Below are positions 1-6,211 of a stretch of DNA of 6,661 nucleotides, in pieces. The stretch's first letter is position 1; each line of letters starts with the position of its first letter. The notes under the pieces were generated by a model. That model was not told the DNA's origin, searched no databases, and worked only from the letters and a program-made list of their open reading frames with translations. The DNA comes from Gammaproteobacteria bacterium (GTDB lineage: Bacteria > Pseudomonadota > Gammaproteobacteria > GCA-001735895): assembly GCA_029288195.1 (NCBI GenBank), contig JARFPR010000011.1, forward strand, positions 1 through 6,661. The letters are read 5' to 3'. Both the position numbers and the translations under genes were made by a program.

Positions 1-530
1 CGGGTAGTCCCGGCGGCAACCAGCCACGCAAGCGATCCATTGACGACGGCACCGGTGACCAGGAATACCGAGCCCAGCGCAAGCGATATGAGGAATCCCG
101 GGTTTTCCACCGAAGTTAAGAACTGTGGGATAAAGGCGAGAAAGAATAGCGCTATCTTGGGGTTGAGCGCATCGACCAGTAAGCCGCGGCGAAAGTATTG
201 CCAGCCGTTAACGCCATCCTGGTAAAAAGCTGTTTTCGCAATTTCTCGCTTGTCCCGGAACAGGTCGATACCAAGATAAATCAGGTAAGCCGCGCCCAGG
301 TATTGGACTATGGTGAAGGCAAGCGGTGCCGTTGCCAGTACGGCGGCGACACCACTCGCGGCCAGTACCACGTGAACGAATGCGCCAGCTGTCATTCCGA
401 GAACCGCAAACACACCCGCCCTGAACCCACGTGCTGCGCTCACCGATGTCACCAACAGTACCGAGGGTCCGGGTGTCAGGTTTACCGCGAGACAGGCAAC
501 TACCAGTAAAATAAAGCTATCCGGGCTCAT
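1..530 (-). CDS. LysE/RhtB-family amino-acid exporter (3' end cut by window edge)
   Basis: Inner-membrane exporter of the LysE/RhtB superfamily, whose members pump amino acids or their derivatives out of the cell. I translated 176 codons from the ATG at 530 down to position 3; family members are usually about 200-210 residues, so roughly 30 C-terminal residues lie outside the window. Visible hallmarks are the N-terminal helix with NLTPGPSVLLV (residues 17-27), a glycine-rich second helix (about 38-66), a third helix ending in YLGAAYLIYLG (77-87), a charged cytoplasmic loop (91-116), and the family signature ALNPKIALFFLAFIPQF (121-137). The ATG overlaps the decarboxylase stop as ATGA, with no clear ribosome binding site of its own, so translation is probably coupled to the upstream gene. 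The pairing suggests it exports the decarboxylase product or a related amino acid, but that is inference. Family assignment is firm; substrate is unknown. Confidence 0.93.
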   Translation of the reverse strand, partial: MSPDSFILLVVACLAVNLTPGPSVLLVTSVSAARGFRAGVFAVLGMTAGAFVHVVLAASGVAAVLATAPLAFTIVQYLGAAYLIYLGIDLFRDKREIAKTAFYQDGVNGWQYFRRGLLVDALNPKIALFFLAFIPQFLTSVENPGFLISLALGSVFLVTGAVVNGSLAWLVAAGTT

Positions 531-1930
531 GCCGAGGTGATGCGCGCCTGCTCGCGGGCGTCTACGAAAGCTTTTACCGAGCGTGAAACATCTTCCGGCA
601 TGGTCGCCCAGGAGCAAACACTGACGCGAATGACGCTACGTTGCTGCCACTGGGTGCCACCGACCCAGCATTCACCGGAATGTTGAATGTTCTTTATCGT
701 TTCAGTCGTTAGGGTATCACTGCCGCAAGCCACCAGTACCTGGTTGAAGACGACATCATTGAGAATTTCAAAGCCTTGTTGTTCCAGTTCCCCGGCGAAT
801 TGTCGAGCGCGCAGGTGAAATCCGGATACCAGCTCGTCGATACCGGACCTGCCCAGGTATTTCAACGCTGCCCAGAGTTCGCAAACCCGTGCACGGCGAG
901 ACATTTCCGGTGTATGCAACATACCATCGCGATTGTCACTATAGACAATGTAAGCACCCGAAGCGTGTAACGCGTTTACCAGGGCATCGCGGTCGCGGCA
1001 CATGATGACGCCGCTGTCGTAAGGTGTGTTCAGGGTTTTGTGGCCGTCGAACGACCACGAGTCTGCGAGCTCCATGCCCGCGGTCAGGTGTTTCAGTTGC
1101 TGGCTGGCCGCGGCCCACAGGCCGAATGCGCCGTCGACATGTACCCAGGCCCCGGCCTGCCGGGCTTTAGCGCACAGGGTCGAAAAATCATCGAAAGCAC
1201 CCGAGTTGACGTTACCGGCCTGCAGAATCAGGATAGTCGATTGATCAAGTTCGGGAACGGCGTCGGTTGCAATCCTGCCCTGGTCGTCGGTATCGACCCA
1301 TTCGACATTATCGATACCGAAGCCAAGTAGCGCGATTGCCTTTGATACGGTGCCGTGGGCCTGGCGGCCGGTGATCACACGTAATCGCGGCGCATCAGCG
1401 AAACCCTTGCGGTTTATATCCCACCCCAGACGCTCAAAATTCCTTTGCCTGGCTGCGGCCAGCCCGCAGAATATCGACATCGAGGAACCGCTCACATAAC
1501 CTGCAACAGTCGATTCGGGTAAGTCGAAAAGTTCTCGCAACCAGCCTTCGGTGATCTCTTCCAACCGGGATGCAACCGGTGATGACAGGTACAGCGGTGT
1601 ATTCTGATCCCAGAAATCAGTCAGCCATCGTACCGCGAGTGTCGCTGGTATTACGCCGCCGTTAACCAGGCCGAAGTAACGCCCGCCGATCTGGGCCACG
1701 GTGGCGGGTGACCCGAATGCATTGAGTTGCTCCAGGATTTGGTACGCATCTCCTGGGTCTTCAGGAAGTGGCTGATCAAAGCGAGCGAGATTCTCGATTG
1801 CCTCCGTGGTTGGAAAGACGTTGCGCTGCAGGGCCTGGTCGGCATAGTTGTAGGCGGCATCGCGGGCCTCGTCAAAGATGGTTTTCTGTTCCATTTCACG
1901 AAACATGCGCCTGCGAATTTCATCACTCAT
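527..1930 (-). CDS. PLP-dependent group II amino-acid decarboxylase
   Basis: Cytoplasmic pyridoxal-phosphate enzyme of the aromatic-L-amino-acid/glutamate/tyrosine decarboxylase family (fold type I), 467 residues, close to full family length. In order: an N-terminal segment with RYFGLVNGG (84-92), where this family places part of the substrate pocket; SSPVASRLEE (116-125); the phosphate-binding region GSSMS (148-152); QAHGTVSKA (190-198), whose H192 should stack on the PLP ring; HVDGAFG (264-270), with D266 contacting the pyridine nitrogen; and SFDGHKTLN (293-301), with K298 the Schiff-base lysine. The catalytic set is complete. A GAAAGG ribosome binding site lies 8 bases before the ATG, inside the end of the preceding UDG-like gene, which it overlaps by 8 bases. 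The substrate cannot be assigned; the sequence is divergent enough that a lyase or deaminating activity on a related amino acid is also possible. Confidence 0.93.
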   Translation of the reverse strand: MSDEIRRRMFREMEQKTIFDEARDAAYNYADQALQRNVFPTTEAIENLARFDQPLPEDPGDAYQILEQLNAFGSPATVAQIGGRYFGLVNGGVIPATLAVRWLTDFWDQNTPLYLSSPVASRLEEITEGWLRELFDLPESTVAGYVSGSSMSIFCGLAAARQRNFERLGWDINRKGFADAPRLRVITGRQAHGTVSKAIALLGFGIDNVEWVDTDDQGRIATDAVPELDQSTILILQAGNVNSGAFDDFSTLCAKARQAGAWVHVDGAFGLWAAASQQLKHLTAGMELADSWSFDGHKTLNTPYDSGVIMCRDRDALVNALHASGAYIVYSDNRDGMLHTPEMSRRARVCELWAALKYLGRSGIDELVSGFHLRARQFAGELEQQGFEILNDVVFNQVLVACGSDTLTTETIKNIQHSGECWVGGTQWQQRSVIRVSVCSWATMPEDVSRSVKAFVDAREQARITSA

Positions 1931-2591
1931 CGATTTGGCCTTTCAACACTTGTTTTATCCGGGTTTTCAATTCCGGCAGGACCTCGACCTCGAACCAGGG
2001 ATTGCTTTTAAGCCAGCGATTGTTCCTCGGGCTCGGGTGCGGTAAGGGTATCATGGCTGGCCAGTAATCCTGCCAGGACTTCACCAGTTCGGTCAGCGAA
2101 CTCGAACCCGGATCGAAGTGGTACTGTTGCGCGTATTGCCCCATGACCAGTGTCAGTTCGATTTGTTTCATTTGGGCAAGCAGTGATGTACGCCATTGGG
2201 GCGCGCATTCGCGACGCGGTGGCAGGTCGCCGGATTTACCGCTGCCGGGATAGCAAAACCCCATCGGTAGAATGGCAATCTTGGCAGCATTATAAAAAGT
2301 TTCACGGCTGACCCCCATCCAGTCACGCAGTCGATCTCCACTTGGATCGTCGAAAGGAATACCGCTGGCATGAACTTTACTGCCGGGTGCCTGCCCGGCG
2401 ATCAGGACTTTTGCAGATGCCGAGCACTGCAGTACCGGATTCGCTCCCAGGGGCAAACCGGGTTCGCATATTCGACAACTGGCAACTTCCGACAGCAGTG
2501 CTTTTAGTGGTTTCATTGGTTGGTTCAATGGGTTAGCAAACACCGTCTCGTATGCCTGTTGATGTTTTGACATGCCAGCCAGGCTTGCCAT
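1923..2591 (-). CDS. Uracil-DNA glycosylase superfamily protein with four-cysteine Fe-S pattern
   Basis: A 222-residue member of the uracil-DNA glycosylase superfamily, which excises uracil or other damaged bases to start base-excision repair. Motif I reads GQAPGS (66-71), followed by SGIPFDDPSGDRL (76-88), equivalent to the GxPFxGxxG segment of family 4. Motif II reads PHPSPRN (184-190), the DNA-intercalating loop. Four cysteines, C39, C42, C113 and C129, are spaced CxxC-x70-C-x15-C, matching the 4Fe-4S ligand pattern of family 4 enzymes. HPSPRN is instead typical of SMUG1-like motif II, so the protein looks like a divergent branch rather than a classical family. The start is uncertain: the ATG at 2591 has only a weak GTGA-type site, and internal ATGs at 2573 (residue 7) and 2516 (residue 26) are alternatives. 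Conserved features begin near residue 29, and the predicted transcription start favours a later ATG. It is the first gene of a three-gene overlapping operon behind a LexA-like box. Activity on uracil is not proven. Confidence 0.88.
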   Translation of the reverse strand: MASLAGMSKHQQAYETVFANPLNQPMKPLKALLSEVASCRICEPGLPLGANPVLQCSASAKVLIAGQAPGSKVHASGIPFDDPSGDRLRDWMGVSRETFYNAAKIAILPMGFCYPGSGKSGDLPPRRECAPQWRTSLLAQMKQIELTLVMGQYAQQYHFDPGSSSLTELVKSWQDYWPAMIPLPHPSPRNNRWLKSNPWFEVEVLPELKTRIKQVLKGQIDE

Positions 2592-2600
2592 ATTTCACTC

Positions 2601-2629
2601 ACTGTAAATAGATACAGGGCAGGGTTCAA
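2601..2629 (-). promoter_or_regulatory. Predicted promoter of the UDG-like operon
   Basis: On the minus strand TTGAAC (2629-2624) and TACAGT (2606-2601) are separated by 17 bases, a 4-of-6 match at each element to the sigma-70 consensus with ideal spacing. The -10 overlaps one half of the LexA-like box. Transcription would begin near 2594, so the ATG at 2591 would have almost no leader; either translation starts at 2573 or 2516, or another promoter is used. Confidence 0.4.
2602..2617 (-). promoter_or_regulatory. LexA-type SOS box (CTGT-N8-ACAG)
   Basis: The plus strand reads CTGTAAATAGATACAG, a perfect match to the conserved CTGT-N8-ACAG core of the LexA operator of gamma- and betaproteobacteria, with an AT-rich centre (7 of 8 bases A/T). 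It is an inverted repeat with 5-bp arms. It lies 10 bp upstream of the ATG at 2591 and overlaps the -10 of the best predicted promoter for the UDG-like/decarboxylase/exporter operon, the geometry expected for a repressor. The flanks (CA before, GG after) do not match the outer TA bases of the E. coli consensus. LexA binding is inferred. Confidence 0.65.
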
Positions 2630-2863
2630 GCGACGAGACGAAACCCGGGTGCCACTTGCCAAATTCCCGTTACCCGTTCCTGAAGCACAAATATGGAATC
2701 TGAACGCGTCGATTTACGGGCAGGCTTACTATGTTCGGCCAGGGCAATCCTTGAATCGATTCGATGGAAAATCCAAATCTGCCATCTGGACGTATATTAG
2801 ACAGGTGCAAAATCCTGTTATCGAGTCATGGACCTGGTTCCCCCGGGTGCGATAAGCTCGAAA

Positions 2864-2885
2864 GCGGGAAAATAGTTTTCGCCGC
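2864..2885 (+). repeat. Stem-loop in the cbiX leader
   Basis: GCGG then GAAAA (2864-2872) pairs with TTTTC (2876-2880) then CCGC (2882-2885), with a TAG loop and one bulged G at 2881. This gives nine base pairs ending 37 bases before the cbiX ATG. There is no T-tract after it, so it does not look like an intrinsic terminator. It could be an operator or an mRNA leader element; function unknown. Confidence 0.4.
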
Positions 2886-2922
2886 AAACCTGGAAATACA
2901 CCTGTTACACGGGACCTGAATC

Positions 2923-3309
2923 ATGAAAGTTTTAATGTTAATCGCACACGGCAGTCGTAAGCAGGCCGCAAATGACGAGGTGAGTCGACTTGCCGAGCAG
3001 ATCTCGAAACTTGAAAACAGCGAATATGGCGCAGTAGTTCCGGCTTTTCTCGAGTTTGCCGAGCCCGATATCCACCAGGGTGTCGAGCGTTGCGTCGAGC
3101 TGGGAGCGGACACGATAGTCGCAATGCCTTATTTTCTTGCCGCAGGCCGGCACGTTGCGGAAGATATTCCAAAAGAAATTGAGTGTGCCCGGGCGGGTAA
3201 CCCGAAGGTTAATATCGAGATATCCCAATACCTGGGAGAAAGCCAGGTCATGGCCGAGCTGGTGGTGCAATGCTCGCACACGACAGGACAGACTGGCGAA
3301 TCGGTTTAA
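2923..3309 (+). CDS. cbiX: Small CbiX-type sirohydrochlorin chelatase
   Basis: A 128-residue class II chelatase of the CbiX/SirB family, a cytoplasmic enzyme that inserts cobalt (for cobalamin) or ferrous iron (for siroheme) into sirohydrochlorin. The N-terminus MKVLMLIAHGSR carries the invariant HGSR motif with H9; then FLEFAEPDI (42-50), the MPYFLAAGRHV segment (68-78) with H77 as second metal-ligand histidine, and DIP (81-83). The single-domain length matches the short form, which works as a homodimer, rather than the roughly 250-residue two-domain CbiX. A GGGA sequence ends 8 bases before the ATG and is a modest ribosome binding site. No other tetrapyrrole gene is in the window, so cobalt versus iron cannot be decided; sirB-like function is the main alternative. 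Confidence 0.87.
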   Translation: MKVLMLIAHGSRKQAANDEVSRLAEQISKLENSEYGAVVPAFLEFAEPDIHQGVERCVELGADTIVAMPYFLAAGRHVAEDIPKEIECARAGNPKVNIEISQYLGESQVMAELVVQCSHTTGQTGESV

Positions 3310-3445
3310 CTTTAGGCCAGGATGCCGGGCAGTTTCGTCTGCACAGAGCATGCCACGATTAAGGGTAATCCAGGCGAAAGGATTGTAGCGGCGCCGGTAG
3401 ACGGTATATCTCACTAAAATTTGTTGTAGTAATCCCTCGAAGCGG

Positions 3446-3474
3446 GTTCCATCAATCTGGTGAATCCCTATAAT
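3446..3474 (+). promoter_or_regulatory. Predicted sigma-70 promoter of the aminotransferase gene
   Basis: A perfect TATAAT -10 box lies at 3469-3474. The best -35 at 17-base spacing is GTTCCA (3446-3451), only a 3-of-6 match, so an activator may be needed. The expected transcript start near 3481 leaves a leader of about 54 bases. Confidence 0.5.
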
Positions 3475-3520
3475 ACAGTTCTCGTTGCGTCCGCAGGGCG
3501 TCGTCGACTTTAATTCCGCA

Positions 3521-3527
3521 AAGGGAG
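3521..3527 (+). promoter_or_regulatory. Strong ribosome binding site of the aminotransferase gene
   Basis: AAGGGAG lies 7 bases before the ATG at 3535. It is a near-ideal Shine-Dalgarno sequence, the best in the window, and fixes the start codon despite later in-frame ATGs such as residue 18. It suggests efficient translation. Confidence 0.8.
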
Positions 3528-3534
3528 TAATCCT

Positions 3535-4887
3535 ATGAATGCCCCACTCAGTAATAGCGCCTTTATCGAAAAAGATCAGGAGCATATGATTCATCCGCTG
3601 CATCACAACCCTGCGCATGCCGGTGGGCGGGTTTGGGTTAAGGCCGAGGGATCTCACCTGATCGATGCAGACGGCAACCGCTTCATCGACGGTCTGTCCT
3701 GTCTGTGGAATGTCAGCTGCGGTCACGGCCGCGAGGAACTGGCGGACGCAGCATCGCAGCAAATGCGGCAGATGGCATTTTGTTCAAGCTACAACGGTAG
3801 TTCAAATCCTCCTGCGATCGAACTTGCTGACCGGCTTGCCGCCATGTGTTATCCGCAAATCAATAATTTTTATTTTACCTCTGGTGGCGGAGAGTCCACC
3901 GATAGTAATTTCAAGTTGGCACGCTATTACTGGAAGGCAAAGGGTAAACCAGAAAAAACCAAGGTTATCAGTCGCATCTGGGGTTATCACGGGGTGACTT
4001 TCGCAGCGATGTGCGCCACCGGGATAGCCGGTTATTGGCCCTCTTTCGAACCCCGGATTCCGGGTTTCAGCCATATCCCGGCGCCTGATCCCTATCATTA
4101 CCCGGTGCCGGAAGACGGCTCTTCGCCGGGAATCGCCGCAGCCAATGAACTGGAAAAAGAAATCCTCGCGCAGGGACCTGAAACCGTGGCGATGTTTATT
4201 GCCGAACCGGTGCAGGGTGCCGGTGGCGTTATCGTGCCACCGGACGACTATTTTCCGCGCATTCGCGAAATTTGCGACAAGTACGAAGTGCTTTTCGTCG
4301 CCGATGAAGTCATAACCGCCTTTGGACGAACCGGAAAGATGTTCGCGCTTGATCACTGGGGTGTGCAACCCGACCTGGTGCAGTTCGCCAAATCGATTAC
4401 CTCCGGCTATTTACCGCTCGGCGGCATCGGTATCAGTGATGAAATTGCCGAAACTATTCGCAGTAGCGACAAGCCGTGGATGCACGCCTACACCTACAGC
4501 GGCCATCCGACTACCTGTGCAGTTGGGCTGGCAACACTCGACTTTATTGAAAAACATGACCTGCCAGTGCAGGCGGCCAGCAAGGGTGAATACCTGCTAG
4601 CGAAGTTACACGCTGAGCTGGATGGTCATCCGCATGTCGGTAATGTGCGCGGCAAGGGCATGATGTGTGCTGTCGAACTGGTCGAAGACAAGGCGAACAA
4701 ATCTTGGTATCCGCCCGAGTGGGGCGTCGGCCCGAAGATGACCAGGGCAATGATCGATCACGGCGTGTTTACGCGTATGCGCAGCGAAGTGGTCTGCATC
4801 GCGCCACCGCTGACCACCGACGAAGCCACCCTCGATGAGCTGGTGACCGGCGTACGCAATGCCGTTGTCGATGTGTTTGGAGAGTAA
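3535..4887 (+). CDS. Class III omega-aminotransferase (beta-alanine/putrescine/taurine:pyruvate type)
   Basis: Cytoplasmic PLP-dependent transaminase of fold type I, class III, 450 residues, typical for the omega-amino-acid/amine:pyruvate group. It should move the amino group from a terminal amine or beta/omega-amino acid to pyruvate or a similar keto acid. Visible features are LWN (57-59), with W58 aligning with the active-site tryptophan of amine:pyruvate enzymes; the phosphate-binding SGGGES (116-121); YHG (151-153), whose tyrosine stacks on PLP; IAEPVQGAGG (222-231); DEV (257-259), with D257 binding the pyridine nitrogen; and FAKSITSGY (284-292), with K286 the catalytic lysine. R414, eight residues before APPL, aligns with the flipping arginine that handles substrate carboxylates. 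It has its own promoter and a strong ribosome binding site. The exact substrate (putrescine, beta-alanine, taurine or other) cannot be told from sequence. Confidence 0.94.
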   Translation: MNAPLSNSAFIEKDQEHMIHPLHHNPAHAGGRVWVKAEGSHLIDADGNRFIDGLSCLWNVSCGHGREELADAASQQMRQMAFCSSYNGSSNPPAIELADRLAAMCYPQINNFYFTSGGGESTDSNFKLARYYWKAKGKPEKTKVISRIWGYHGVTFAAMCATGIAGYWPSFEPRIPGFSHIPAPDPYHYPVPEDGSSPGIAAANELEKEILAQGPETVAMFIAEPVQGAGGVIVPPDDYFPRIREICDKYEVLFVADEVITAFGRTGKMFALDHWGVQPDLVQFAKSITSGYLPLGGIGISDEIAETIRSSDKPWMHAYTYSGHPTTCAVGLATLDFIEKHDLPVQAASKGEYLLAKLHAELDGHPHVGNVRGKGMMCAVELVEDKANKSWYPPEWGVGPKMTRAMIDHGVFTRMRSEVVCIAPPLTTDEATLDELVTGVRNAVVDVFGE

Positions 4888-4910
4888 ATCCGGCGTTTAG
4901 ACCCGGATTT
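4886..4910 (+). terminator. Hairpin at the end of the aminotransferase gene, possible weak terminator
   Basis: AAATCCGG (4886-4893) and CCGGATTT (4903-4910) form a perfect 8-bp stem with a 9-base loop, beginning within the stop codon. Only three Ts close the stem and CCGG follows, so termination would be weak. It may instead stabilise the mRNA end and allow partial read-through into the small gene at 4928. Confidence 0.45.
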
Positions 4911-4927
4911 CCGGAGCCTGGCTGACG

Positions 4928-5128
4928 ATGTTCTTTTTGCTGGCCGGCGTTGCCTTGTTATCAACAATTCTCGGCCTGTTCTGGTTGAAGGACCGGATGG
5001 AGAGCAGGGTCCTCGCGCGCGTTGCCTTTTCCGAACCAGTGGCGCGCCTGGCGCTGGTTGCCGCGGCCTTTATTGTGCTTGGCTTCCTGCTCATCCTGTC
5101 CGAGTTCATCACCAATGGGTCGGGGTGA
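4928..5128 (+). CDS. Small two-helix membrane protein, function unknown
   Basis: A 66-residue hypothetical protein. Residues 1-20 form a hydrophobic helix beginning MFFLLAGVALL, residues 21-41 are a charged linker with many Arg and Glu, and residues 42-61 form a second helix rich in Ala, Leu, Val and Ile; the tail is TNGSG. This is a clean helix-loop-helix membrane hairpin in the small inner-membrane protein class. A GGAG sequence ends 11 bases before the ATG, a somewhat long but usable spacing. It lies 40 bases after the aminotransferase stop on the same strand, so read-through transcription is plausible, and it converges on the mscS-type gene with only 3 bases between stop codons. I do not recognise a named family. 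The case for a real gene rests on the membrane pattern, position and tight packing. Confidence 0.65.
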   Translation: MFFLLAGVALLSTILGLFWLKDRMESRVLARVAFSEPVARLALVAAAFIVLGFLLILSEFITNGSG

Positions 5129-5131
5129 CAG

Positions 5132-6211
5132 CTATTCCGCTGACGGCATTTGCTTGATGTACAGGTCGTGCTTGGAGTAGGGAATCTCGATCTTTTCATC
5201 GATGAAGCGCTTGTAAACCTTGCTGTTCAAGATGTCGAGTACGCGTCCGCGCAATACCGGTTGCTCGATCCAGCAGAGTAACTCGAAATCGAGACTGGAA
5301 GGGCCGAAAGTGCGAAATCGAACTCTGGGTTCCGGATCTTCACAGACATTTTCATCGTTCAGTGCAATGTCCATCAGGATATCGCGCACCTTGTCGATAT
5401 CGGAGCCGTAGGCAACGCCGACCGCGACCCGGATTCGATATTTCTCATGGGGGCCGCCGGATTCGTTGATAATCATGGTGTTGCCCATGACCGAATTGGG
5501 CACGGTAATTTCGATATCGTCGCGGGTTCTCATGCGTGTGCTGCGAATCCCGATATGGGTAATTTCGCCTCGCTCGCCGGTTTCCAGAACTACAAAATCG
5601 CCGATCTTGTAAGGCGCATCAGCCATGATAAAGACGCCCGAAAACAGGTTGGCGAGCGTGTCCTTGGCGGCGAAACCCACGGCGATACCAACGATACCCG
5701 CTGATGCCAACCACGCGGTCATGTCGACGTTCCAGGCGGAGAATATAACGTAAACCGCGAGCACGATTATGATGATAAAGGCGATGTTTTCAAACAGGGG
5801 CAAGGTTTGGGGATGTAAAATTGCCACGCGCTGATCGTTAGCAGCGACGACGCGCAATATGGAGCGCACCACGCGTATCAGAAATACGGTCCAGATGACC
5901 AGGGCGATGGTTCGCAGGCTGGAAAAAATAATAAAGTCGTAGGGTTCGCTCAACGCTAACACATTAACCGCCAGCGCCAGGCCAATCAGTATTGCGCTGT
6001 AATAGATCGGGCTGTGTAAGTAATCGATTATCTGGTCATCAAACTTTAACCGGGTACGCGCGGTGAGATTTCTTAGCGCGGCACTGATAAAGCGATCGAA
6101 AACCCAGGCAAGGGCGAGAAACACAATGACAATGGCCATGGCCTTGAGCCAGGGATGATCTCCGAGCATATCAAGGTAGGGTGCGATCCAGTTTTGTAGT
6201 TTACTCAACAT
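5132..6211 (-). CDS. MscS-family small-conductance mechanosensitive channel
   Basis: A 359-residue inner-membrane channel of the MscS family, which opens under membrane tension to release solutes during hypo-osmotic shock. Hydrophobic helices lie at about 23-43, 69-88, 95-115 and 141-160, followed by the amphipathic pore-lining helix at 164-194, which has the small-residue pattern AGIVGIAVGFAAKDTLANLFSG compressed as Gly/Ala packing faces. Then come the beta domain (about 195-250, with KIGDFVVLETGERGEI and VPNS) and the alpha/beta cytoplasmic vestibule (about 255-345). It has more N-terminal helices than the 286-residue E. coli MscS, as in longer homologues. The ATG at 6211 overlaps the L-serine dehydratase stop by 7 bases; no strong ribosome binding site is visible, so coupling is likely, though Met15 is an alternative start. 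Confidence 0.94.
   Translation of the reverse strand: MLSKLQNWIAPYLDMLGDHPWLKAMAIVIVFLALAWVFDRFISAALRNLTARTRLKFDDQIIDYLHSPIYYSAILIGLALAVNVLALSEPYDFIIFSSLRTIALVIWTVFLIRVVRSILRVVAANDQRVAILHPQTLPLFENIAFIIIIVLAVYVIFSAWNVDMTAWLASAGIVGIAVGFAAKDTLANLFSGVFIMADAPYKIGDFVVLETGERGEITHIGIRSTRMRTRDDIEITVPNSVMGNTMIINESGGPHEKYRIRVAVGVAYGSDIDKVRDILMDIALNDENVCEDPEPRVRFRTFGPSSLDFELLCWIEQPVLRGRVLDILNSKVYKRFIDEKIEIPYSKHDLYIKQMPSAE

Larger units (their letters stand above)
2592..2922. other. Divergent intergenic region (331 bases)
   Basis: This non-coding stretch separates the minus-strand UDG-like operon from plus-strand cbiX. It holds the LexA-like box and promoter near its left end, a perfect 10-bp palindrome GAATCGATTC (2753-2762), a TATATT sequence (2793-2798) that could be a -10 without a convincing -35, and a hairpin at 2864-2885. 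An open frame at 2649-2855 has no ribosome binding site, no ATG start and no recognisable domain, so I do not call it a gene. I looked for cobalamin-riboswitch elements, because cbiX follows, and saw none that were convincing. Confidence 0.6.
3310..3534. other. Intergenic region between cbiX and the aminotransferase
   Basis: This 225-base gap contains a potentially folded segment (3336-3403), the aminotransferase promoter and its ribosome binding site. In the folded segment, CGTCTGC (3336-3342) can pair with GTAGACG (3397-3403), including one G-U pair, around an inner hairpin AATCC (3367-3371)/GGATT (3380-3384). I see no tRNA cloverleaf and no T-tract terminator. The minus strand stays open through the gap in the frame aligned with both flanking genes, most likely by chance. 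Confidence 0.45.

Noticed and set aside
198..509. 103-codon plus-strand frame, Cys/His-rich, at the left end
   Set aside because: It is antisense to the LysE-family exporter; the Cys and His residues arise from complementing its codons and form no zinc-binding pattern I recognise.
2649..2855. 68-codon plus-strand frame in the divergent intergenic region
   Set aside because: It starts at GTG without a ribosome binding site, has no domain or membrane pattern, and its composition looks random.
2592..2922. Cobalamin riboswitch upstream of cbiX
   Set aside because: I looked for the B12-box and the conserved GGGAA/GCCACTG-type core elements and found no ordered set of matches.
3336..3403. tRNA-like fold in the gap before the aminotransferase
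   Set aside because: The length is near that of a tRNA and the ends pair, but there is no TTCGA-type T-loop, no anticodon arm and no CCA context.
2938..3762. 274-codon open frame on the minus strand across cbiX, the gap and the aminotransferase start
   Set aside because: It is codon-aligned antisense to two firmly identified genes, has no recognisable domain or ribosome binding site, and such antisense frames stay open easily when TTA, CTA and TCA codons are rare.
3802..4368. 188-codon minus-strand frame inside the aminotransferase
   Set aside because: It is antisense to a gene with a complete catalytic motif set and shows no protein family features.
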